From: Heterodera schachtii
Taxonomy: Eukaryota; Nematoda; Chromadorea; Rhabditida; Heteroderidae
Length of the DNA: 64,000 nt
Direction of reading: 5' to 3'
Assembly: GCA_023374025.1 (NCBI GenBank)
Contig: SIJG01000024.1
Coordinates: 195,602-259,601, forward strand
Under the pieces are notes generated by a model. That model searched no databases and was not told the DNA's origin. It saw nothing but the letters and a program-made list of their open reading frames with translations. Each line of letters opens with the position of its first letter. Positions within the stretch are counted from its first letter, which is position 1. Position numbers and translations under genes: made by a program. Shown in pieces: positions 55,366 through 64,000 of the stretch.

Positions 55366-58300
55366 TCATTCGTCCTCCTCCCCGTCGTCGTCCATGGCTT
55401 CTTCCTCTTCCTCATCGTCATCCTCCTCTTCATCTTCCATCTCATCATCACTTTCCTCCCCCAGGTCGACGTCCCCTTCTTCTTCGTCCTCCTCGTCCGT
55501 TTCCTCCTCCTCCTCTTGTTTCGTCTCCAACTTTTGGCCCAATTCCGACACAAATTTATGCGCCACTTTTTTGTCACCGCCCCACTGTTGGATGGCACCA
55601 TGCATCTTCAGAGAAGTGCGCAATTCCTTAACATCCCATTATTTGTTTATTAGTAAAATGCCCCCAAAATTGCGCACTTTCATTCCTTCGTTGGCCAACA
55701 ATTCCACCAGCGTTTGCTCATCCAACGAACCGACGGCTGTCGTTGCGACCGCTTGTTTGATGGCATTCTGTTTGTTTTGTATTGAGTTGATTATAGTTTA
55801 AAACGGCAACATTTCCCCACCGTGGACGATTCAGCGCCGTCAATTCGGAAGAACCAGCCGAGGATGAACACAAATTTGGCTAACAATTGATGTGCCTGAA
55901 TGGTGAAGGGAAAGCATTTGGATGGAAATGAATGCAAAAGGAAAATTCTATTAAAAACTAATTAAGGTCCTTAATGGATCTAAAAACTTCAATAAAATCG
56001 AAATAAACTGTTTTTGGTGGAGCGAAGCTGCCAATATTGGCACACATACCCTTTTCCTCGTAATTGTGTCATTTTCATTGTCTGCAGGAGGAGAAGGTTC
56101 GTCTGCGATTTTCTTGATGTACAAAGGCACTGCGCGGACCAAATACGAGCCAATGTCGTCCAAAACTGTTGCGTAGAATTTGGGTGACTAAAAATTGTAA
56201 AATTATTTTAAATTTCGCCTCCCCCCCCCCCTTTTTATATGTACGTCTTTTCTGCTGGTCACCAAAGTGCGTGCCATGTTGAATGCTTGATGCTGAAAAA
56301 GCAAAGATACAAAAACAAATACAATGGCAAAATGCCAAAAAAACTGTCGCAAGAAAAGTGACCCCCCCCCCCCCCCCCCCGCCCAAATTCGTTTTACCTT
56401 TTTATTGTCAGACATTTTGGCGTCGGCGGTAAAAGCGAGAATAGTGGGCAAGAATTTCTGACCAAGGTATTGCTGGGGAAGAAAATAAAGTAAAATTAGA
56501 TAGGCCAACAATTAGGAAACGAAAATTGAAGGGTGTGGCATTCATTCCCTCATTTTTGTCATTGCGCCATTACCGGATATATCGCGCACAGCCGAAACAG
56601 CAGCGACGACTGCAACTGGGCTTTGTTGGTGTTCCGCTCTTCGGCAAAATAGTCGCCGAGCACCTGCTGTTCAACAAGACGAAGCAGTTCGGGTGCACTT
56701 CGTTTATTCGTGTGGTCAGCGGCCAAAGAAAACTGAAAAAAAAGTTACAAATGTGATTGAACTTTTTTATCGAATTTTGGTCAAAAAGACTCGGAATTGT
56801 CCACAACCATTTCATTTTCCTGGTAAGCATTGACCGCCCATGTAATAAACAGTTTGAAACCCCACCAATTTTGCTATAAAATGCACCAATTCATTGCTGG
56901 AAAAATGTCAACTTATAGTGTTTAGTTATGCACCTTTTTTGAATTAGAATTCACATTTCGTCAGAAAAAAACTGACCAGCATCAGCGCCGCCCGCACCAC
57001 CGCGGAGGCCGCGTCGCGTCTGCCGACAATGTGCTGCTGCTTTTGTTCGCCTCCATCAACAGTGGCCGCCCCGTCAATGAGCTGCTTGAACAGCTTGGCA
57101 TGACGCTTGGGTGTCATGGTGTTCTCCTGGCAGAGAAAATGAATTGGCCATTGGTACGTGACACCAAAGGAATTTCGCCCACCTTTTTTCGCTGTAAAAG
57201 CGGGTCCACCAACTGAATGCCCAACTTTTTGTGGTTGGAATTTGTGCGCCAAACGACGGAAGAGAAAATGTGTATGGAGAGAGACTGAAAAAAGTAAAAT
57301 TGAGCAAAATTCTAAAATATGTTTAATGCTATTCTCAAGTAGGGTAAAATTTTGTCGAATACGAATTTTTACAAAAAATTTCGAATTTCAAATTGAGTGA
57401 CTAGCAATAGGTACCCAGTTGCAAATGCCAATTAATTAATGAAAACCAAATAATTAAAAACGTGCCATCGCTTCGCTGAACGGTGCCGTTGACAGATAGG
57501 CGCACACCAACTCAATAAGTCGCAGACGGAAAACGTTGGCCTGTCGCGACAGCTCATTGCGTTGGGAGGCATGACGACGGAAGGCACGGGCCAAGTCGTG
57601 GTCAAGTCGGAACATCTGCTCGTCATTCAGTTCCTGGCACAATGGGAAACGAAATTTAAAACGGAGACAAAAAAGGGGGAATTAAGAAATATTTCCATGA
57701 ATCATTTCCCTCAGATTACCCAATTGTCCTCATCGGACGGCACATCCGTGGCGTTCTTCGGAGTCGCCGCTTTACCCATCGCTCGGCGCACATCGGCCAC
57801 CAATTTTGGATCTACGTCGGGCGTCTCCTCCTCTTCCATTCCTTCCTCCTCCTCCTCTTTGTCGTCCTCACTTTCGTCTTCTTCCTCATTATCATCTTCT
57901 TCTTCTTCCTCCTCCTCCCCCTCTTCTTTCAACAGTTCGGCATCTTTGTCAACAAACGCCTAAACGCGGAGGAAGATGATAATTAATAGTCAAAATTCAA
58001 AATTTTACCAAGAAAATTAGTAAATTTTTGGTATTTAAAATGCCGGAGACAATGACTGTATTGACAGACCTTCAAAATTGGCTCAAAATGTCCGCAGTTG
58101 AGCCATTTGGCGAAACGACACAGCACAAAGGCGCCCAACGCGCGATGGACCCACGCCGTGCGGGAGACCCAAGCGATGACCATGTCGACCAAGACGGGCG
58201 CCATGCCGGCAACCAATGCGTCCAATTGCTTCTTCGGCTTTTGTGCGGCGTCGCCCATCAAATTCTTTAAATGGCATTTTTATAATGCAACATTCGCTAA

Positions 58301-59472
58301 TGAATGTTTGCCTTGGCCATTTTGCGCAGTTCCGTCGACTCGTTCAGATATTCCTCACGTCGTTGTGCGGTGTCCTCGTCGTCGGGCAACGCATTGCCCA
58401 GCAAACAAATCGAAGCGGAGAGCACACAAAGGGCACTGATGACAATGAACATGCAATTAAAAATGGCAATGATACACTAATTATCAATTGATTATTGAGC
58501 AGAATTTTTATGATTATAGCCAAAAAATGACTAAATTTTAGGATTCAAATATATGTGGGTGCAATTGGTCGTCCAGGGGCAGTTTATATCTAGAAATGAC
58601 GTGTCGTATGTAGGTTTATCGGTTTGGTACCGAACCGTTCCTAGTTCAAAATCCAATTTCTCCGCTTGTGTGCTTATCGAGAACGAGACCTCGAACCGAT
58701 AAGTTTTATATGATACGTTATGTCTAAGATAAGAGTCGAATTCAAATAGGCCCCAAGCCCAATTTCTTAAACAGTAGCTCGACTATTCTTCAGCATTTTT
58801 TTTTGCTCCGATTTGGCATTTATATCATTCATAAGTTATTTGTCTTTACACAACTCACAGTGCCAAAACGCGTTGTTCGTCCTCCTCCGCCGCCTCCTTC
58901 GTCTGCTTTTGCTCCGCTTTTTCTTCGTCGTCCTCCGTCGCTTCGGCAACACCATCCTTTTTGGCGACATTGCTGCTGTCCAACAGCTGGACGAACGGCT
59001 TGAACTTCTTCGGCTCCAACAGTGCGGCTGCCTGCACAATGTTGCTGCTGTGCTGCTTGGCAACCAGCCGAGCGGAGGAGCGAAGTCGGCCGAAAACGAA
59101 GCGGACGGGCAGCAAAGTTTCCAGGGAAGAAGCCACCTAACCAAGGGGGAAAATGGCATTAACTGAGGAAATAGAGCTGATAAAAAGTGGAAATGATTAA
59201 CTGTTCACTTTTTATAGCACCAAATCATGTTTATTGGGCTGGCTGTTAAACATAAATTAATCGTTCCAAATCAATTGAACTTTATGAGAACACTTTTTTT
59301 TTGCCTTTTCGTTTATGCATTTAGATGAATAGACACTTTTGTGTTTAGGGGCCCGAATTTGAATGTTGAAAAACCAAAAAAAGACATTTAATTGCAAAAA
59401 ACATACATTTTCATTGTTTAAATTAACGAACAGGGCATTTGAAGAAATCTTATTGTTCATCAAATTAGGCAT
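55366..59472 (-). CDS. MYBBP1A / DNA polymerase phi (Pol5) homologue
   Basis: Sixteen exons: 59407-59472, 58859-59136, 58312-58435, 58070-58264, 57720-57959, 57466-57633, 57183-57284, 56977-57126, 56808-56873, 56574-56732, 56398-56472, 56245-56292, 56050-56187, 55821-55895, 55678-55767, 55366-55626; 744 residues, all phases closing. Recognisable order: helical repeats, an acidic block (EEEETPDVDPKLVADVR), then LNDEQMFRLDHDLARAF, the diagnostic MYBBP1A/Pol5 segment, further helical repeats (NHKKLGIQLVDPLLQRKK) and a Glu/Asp tail. The family works in the nucleolus in rRNA synthesis. It is shorter than yeast Pol5 (about 1000) or human (1328), mainly in the N-terminal helical region. Introns after 58312 and 57466 need GC donors to hold frame. 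Confidence 0.8.
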
Positions 59473-61475
59473 TTATGCCTCTGAAATAATTTTGGCCTGT
59501 ACGAAAAGTTTTGGTGGGAGGGGAAAAAGCCGGTTCGGTTTGCCAGGGATTTCCCCTTTGAAGGTGGACTTAAAAAATGTTGTCCAACCCCATTTCTTAC
59601 CATGTTGTACACCGCGTCCTTTGTCCTTTTTGACGTTTTCCTCCTCCTTCACTTTTTCACTGCCCTCCTTTCTCGCCTGTATCATTTTGACCGCTTCTTC
59701 CAGTCGCTCCGCCGACTCTCGCGCCAATTTCATGTGATTTTTCTTTTCTAAAATTCAAAAAAAATTACAAATTCTCACTCCTCCCAACTTTTAGATACCG
59801 TTTTTCTTCAAATTTTCCTCATTCGGTTGACCCTAAATAAACAATATTATTATGATGAATTTCAATTCCGTTTGTCAACCGTTTGTTTCTGCTGCTGATG
59901 TTTCTGTTTGAACTCCTTCATTTTTTCACGTTTCTGTTGCTTCTTCTTTTCTTTTTTGGACATCGGCGGCCCACCGTTTTGGTCACTTTTCGGCTTCCCA
60001 TTTTGCTGATTTTTCGGCGCCATCTTCTTCTGATCAGCTTTTGGTGCACCCTTTTGTTCAGCTTTTTGAGGTTGTCTATATTTAAAAAGAATTTAACGAA
60101 GAATCTCATAAAATGAAACAAATTCGAACTTTTGCATTCAAAAATCTGACCCCAAAAAACGAATGTGTCATGGTATCAAACCCTCAAAAAACTTCCATCT
60201 TTCGTAAACTTTGACCAACTTTTGCTGTTTTTGCTTCTGATTTTTGGGCGATGGAATCGGTGTTGGGGCTGCACCTCCGCCAGCATTGGCATTGCCCCCA
60301 CTTTTCGGCATGTTCGGACGCACTGGCGACACGCTGTGTTGTTCTTCGGCTAGTTTCCTGTTAATGAACGTTAACTCGTTATAAGACTGGATTTAGAGGA
60401 TTTCCAACCCTATCCCCAAAATTTTTAATTTTTGGGTTCAATTAGTCTCGAATTCCCATTTTTCCAATGTGATGATTGCTTGTCAAAATCGGTCATTACT
60501 TTTGCGGTCCATTTATGACTTTGCCGGATGACGCGCTTCCGTTCATTTTTGGCTGAAACTTTTGCTGCCCGACTTTCGGTGTCGTCATTTGCTCCGTCGA
60601 CACTTCCACTTTCGGCACTTTGTACTTTCTAATTGCACTGTCATTGCTCTAAAAAAAACAATTTTTGCACCAAAATAAAATTTGTACCAAAAAAAACCTC
60701 AGATTGCGAGCCAAAACTGACACGACGCTTCTGTCCCGGGCCGAAATGTTTTCTCTGATGACGACCCCCTGTTGCCGCAGATGCCGAATTCGAATTTATG
60801 TCACCACCGTTTGGCGTCTTGAGAATCTTAACCAATTTTTAAAAGGTTAAAACAAAAAAAAAGTAAACAAATTTGTTTGTCTCTTGCTTATTTCAATTTT
60901 AATATTGTTCTAATTGTACGCTTATGTGTTTCAATTAACCAATTCAAAGGCTTTTTAGGGCTATAACTTTTCAGGGGCTTTCAATGGCAGAAATTATGCG
61001 ATTTTTTAAAATTGGGGTTTTTGAAATGGGTTACAGGGACTCTCGGTCCAGTATCTTTTCCTAGAATTTAGACTGGGATTCCCAAGAAATCCCCTTTCAT
61101 GAATCCATTCCCGTCCAATAATCCATTGTTAATTGTTCCATTAGCGAAACCATTGATTGCAATCAACACCCCCAAGAATTGTTGGCTAATTGCCAGAAAA
61201 TGAGAAAACCTAATCACCGATTTTATGGCCGAGGCCGGAGTATGGTGCTGCTGATACTGTCTTTGGAACGGCTTTCTGGGCTCCGATTGTACCATCCGTT
61301 TGCCATAGTTTTCGTCGTCGTTTTGGCGCGGCTTTCTCGGCATCGGAGTGGTCATTTTCCCACCACGACCACCGCCAAATCTGTTGCCCGGCTTTTGCCT
61401 ATTATTACTCCGATTCTCTGACGGCGTTGCGACCGCCGGTGAAGAAGTGGAGGAAACGATATTCAGTTTGACCAT
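59473..61475 (-). CDS. Basic low-complexity (nucleolar-like) hypothetical protein
   Basis: Exons 61218-61475, 60698-60826, 60500-60648, 60220-60357, 59880-60075, 59799-59832 and 59473-59747 join with closed phases to 392 residues. Not recognised. Contents: Arg/Gly-rich N-terminus (RFGGGRGGK), RKHFGPGQKRRVSFGSQS, AIRKYKVPKVEV, a Pro/Lys segment, a Lys/Gln block (MSKKEKKKQQKREKMKEFKQ) and a charged helix (ARESAERLEEAVKMIQARK). Composition suggests a nuclear or RNA-binding protein. The end is ambiguous: the last exon either reads through to 59473, or uses a strong donor at 59602 (GTAAG) and splices to 59480, ending two codons later. The MYBBP1A-like start lies immediately downstream. Confidence 0.65.
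59481..59496 (-). promoter_or_regulatory. Probable trans-splice acceptor of the MYBBP1A-like cistron
   Basis: CCAAAATTATTTCAG on the minus strand ends 8 bases before the ATG at 59472, inside or just after the last exon of the upstream gene, as in nematode operons. Confidence 0.55.
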
Positions 61476-63016
61476 TGAAAAGAAAGAATTTTGCCTATTT
61501 TAACTCTTTTCTAAAAAGTGAGTAATTTTTAAAGAAATTACTCTCGTAAAAACGCTCAAAAGTTAAAGATGAGAAATTTACTAATTAATTTAATCAATTC
61601 GAGCAGAGTAAAGGGAAGAGTGAGTCTGAGAAAAGGAGCAAAGGAACGGCAGAAACAAAAGTAAAAAATGGAAATTCCCGTTTTTTTATTTGGCATTATG
61701 TATAAATCTTTTTTAATTTAAATTAAAAATAAGTTCTGAATTCCAGTAAAATTTTCAATTACATGAAACAGACCCGAATAAAACCTATTAATGTAATTAA
61801 TACCTCTTCTATACACCACTCTATTAGTGGCCCCGTCCAATGTTCCTTTTTTGGAGTAGTTTGACAAATAGAGCCCCCCGGGGGACCTATCAGAGGGAAT
61901 ACAGTACAGTGTACAAACTCATGGGGATTACGGTATTGTGTACAAAACAAATCAAAAAATGGGAGCCCAGCCGCTTCATCGAAGCAAAGGAGACGACACT
62001 TTATTGTCTGCATCATCGGGACGGATAAAATCCTCCAGACCATCAACCGACGCGTATCTTTTACGTGCCCGCGTCCCTCCGCAATTATCAACGATAATTA
62101 TCCTCCAGGCACAGGCTGCCGCCAACATAATTTTTTTTTTTTTGCTGCCGCCAACAAAATCCATTTTTTGTTTTCTTCTGCCGCCTCGCCGCCTCCGCCC
62201 CTCCGCAAACGGTCGCACTTCGCTCTCCGCACGAATCGAACCGAACGCCTCACTGAGCTCACGTCCGATGCAAAAACGGTGCTTTATATATAAAGAAAGG
62301 AAAAAATGGGACAATTTTTGTATGGGTAAAAAAGAGGGGTAGTGAAACACAGAAATGCACGCATTATTTCGGTTTGTCTCTTTCTTTTCTTTGTCTTATT
62401 TCGCTGTTCACTGATTTCTTTTCCCCGTTTAACTGACTCTGTCTTATGGCTGGTCAACAATTTTTCTGCTCGCTTTTAATTTATGTAAATGAATGTCCAA
62501 TTTATTTCTTCCCATTTTCTTTATTTCGGTTTTTAGTACGGCAATTTCGGTCACAATTCCCGAATTTTCTTCTGGCCACTGTCCCAATTGTTCAATCAAT
62601 ATAGATAGGTCTTGATTCTTGGGTTTTGAAAAATGGGCTCTCGGACAGTCCTCGTGAAACAATTACGGTATTTATCCTTTTTTCACCATGTTTGAGTTTT
62701 CATTTTTAAGATTCACTTAAATTTACAAAATTACTTATCACTGATGAGAAGGCATTTAATAGCCAAACAAAACGTGAAAATTTAAAAAAAAAACAATGCC
62801 TGCGGGGCCGACCGAATCTCTTCGGTAATTTGTGTCAATATTCGTGAGTTTGTGTCGGGATCAGGGAGTTTTGACATGTCATTCAATTAAAATTTAATTT
62901 TAAAATATATTTTTATTATTGATCATAAAATTCTTCAAAATGTACAAAAAATGTAAAAAAAAAAATGAATGAGCAAATTGTGGAGAAAATGAGAAAAAGA
63001 AATGGTGGCATTTTTG
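61476..63016. other. Intergenic; includes dispersed repeat and a weak ORF
   Basis: 61960-62360 is a dispersed repeat. At 62444-62660 the minus strand is open for 72 codons (EENSGIVTEIAVLKTEIKKM, helix-like) but has no ATG; it could be a last exon of an unseen gene. Nothing else supported. Confidence 0.4.
61960..62360 (+). repeat. Dispersed repeat, copy 2
   Basis: Partner of 18045-18460; see there. Contains a T run at 62131-62141 not in copy 1. Confidence 0.6.
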
Positions 63017-63629
63017 TCAGCTGGTGAACGGCACAAATTCGACCTTCTCCAACTCGCGCTGACTCATTATTGTCATGGCGGACCTAAAAATATTTAAAAA
63101 TAAATAATATATACTATAATTAAATTTAAATTTTTGTTTTTTACCAATAGACCAAATTGAAAATGATGAACAAAATGGGGAAACACGAGCGGGAGAGCCT
63201 GTCGATTTTGGATGGGCTAAACCAAAAAAATTTTTAAATCTTTTTTGATAAATTTAAATCATTTTTTTTGGCTTTTTATTAGGAAGCTTTGAAGCGAATG
63301 GTTTTTAAAAAAATTTAATTTAATTTAATTATTTTATTTTTTTCTAAATTAATTTTTATATGCTATATTAGGAAAAGCTGATAAGCAATTCTATTCTATT
63401 GTATTTGCAGCTTTTAAACTATCAATTATATTAAAGCAATTTTATTAATTTGAAAAGCTTTTTTGGCTAAATGGCATCCGCCGCTTCCCATTTATGACAG
63501 TTAATTAAGCCACTCATTAAATTAATTAATTGGTTTAATGGAAGCAAAAAAAAGGCACACGGACTTCAACCTCCGGCAGTGCAACGCACGGCACAGCCAC
63601 CCGCGGTGGCCTCCACCGGCGGACGAAGC
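63017..63629 (-). CDS. C-terminal exons of a Cys-loop ligand-gated ion channel subunit
   Basis: Exons 63145-63216 and 63017-63083, preceded by a probable exon 63571-63629, encode SKIDRLSRSCFP, the fourth transmembrane helix ILFIIFNLVYW and the tail SAMTIMSQRELEKVEFVPFT. SKIDxxSRxxFPxxFxxFNxxYW is the standard end of anion-type Cys-loop receptors (GABA, glutamate- or glycine-like subunits). The 63571-63629 exon would be part of the cytoplasmic loop. The ligand-binding domain and TM1-3 lie beyond the right edge, so the ligand cannot be told. Confidence 0.75.
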
Positions 63630-64000
63630 CTAAAAATTGGTGGGGGTAGTTCAAATGGAGGGGGAAGAAGGGCACAAAATCAAGGACAAAATTAATGACT
63701 AATTAAAGTCTCTAATTGAAGGGGCGGGGTAAGTGGCCAATTTGCGAAGGGGTCCGGCAATGTAAAAGATTTTTGCTTTTAAAACCGTTTTTTTTGCGGC
63801 GCGCTTTTTTCAAAAAGTTTTTGGTGAACTGGGGGGGGGGGGAGATTCGGAGGTGCCGAAAGGCGCCGCCGGGAAAATTTTTTGGAATTTTAAATTAATT
63901 TTTTTTCCACTTCGCCGGCGACCCTCCCCCAAAAAAATTTACACCCCCAGGGGAATTCAGGATAAAACCAAGAGCCAAATGGAATCATTAGAGATAAAAA
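63630..64000. other. Probable intron of the ion-channel gene
   Basis: G run at 63830-63842 and C run at 63923-63927; no exon recognised to the edge. Confidence 0.35.

Noticed and set aside
55334..55801. Ser-rich plus-strand ORF
   Set aside because: Antisense shadow of the acidic MYBBP1A-like exon.
61759..62350. ORFs of 110-134 codons on both strands
   Set aside because: They lie in a dispersed repeat and the two repeat copies do not share a reading frame.
62444..62662. 72-codon minus-strand ORF as a gene
   Set aside because: The first codon is TTG, there is no ATG and no family similarity; kept only as a possible exon in the intergenic note.
1..64000. tRNA or rRNA genes
   Set aside because: No convincing T-loop (GGTTCGANTCC) with flanking stems and no rRNA core sequence were seen on either strand by eye; a covariance search would be needed to exclude them.

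Overview
The window reads as nuclear DNA of a plant-parasitic cyst-type nematode (Globodera, Heterodera or a close relative). Evidence: intron-rich AT-rich genes, 3' splice-like acceptors just upstream of several start codons (SL trans-splicing), several GC-AG introns, a SPRY-domain gene of the type expanded in cyst nematodes, and an F-box-like family protein of the kind I associate with Globodera. Genus assignment is inference from recalled family features; no search was run. No tRNA, rRNA or CRISPR was recognised. Gene models were spliced by hand; unless noted, exon phases close exactly.

Left third (1-23.6 kb) is gene-dense: a second N-terminal copy of a CFDP1/BCNT gene at the edge, ribosomal protein eS19, DPM3 and CFDP1 (same strand, possible operon), a B-type cyclin, a small unknown gene with a duplicated exon, alpha-SNAP, an F-box-like family gene, a small membrane-anchored protein with an acidic tail, a His-rich/Gly-repeat protein and a BAR-only endophilin-B-like protein.

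23.6-29 kb is a gene desert with inverted-repeat elements. 29.2-37 kb holds a 24-exon SLC26/SulP anion transporter, with a possible extra 5' exon at 26.4 kb.

37-48 kb is a repeat island. It holds two tandem relatives of the small membrane protein (one carrying a coding 90-bp minisatellite of about 24 copies), MITE-like and fold-back elements, and pasted fragments of neighbouring genes (SLC26 exons, a CYK-4 exon, a MYBBP1A exon, an F-box exon).

Right part (48.5-61.5 kb): a SPRY protein whose coiled-coil N-terminus is built from duplicated phase-1 exons, CYK-4/MgcRacGAP, and a probable operon of a basic low-complexity protein followed by a MYBBP1A/Pol5 homologue. The right edge carries the last exons of a Cys-loop ligand-gated ion channel.

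The recurring theme is local copying of exon-sized fragments, which has produced both debris and apparently working chimeric genes.
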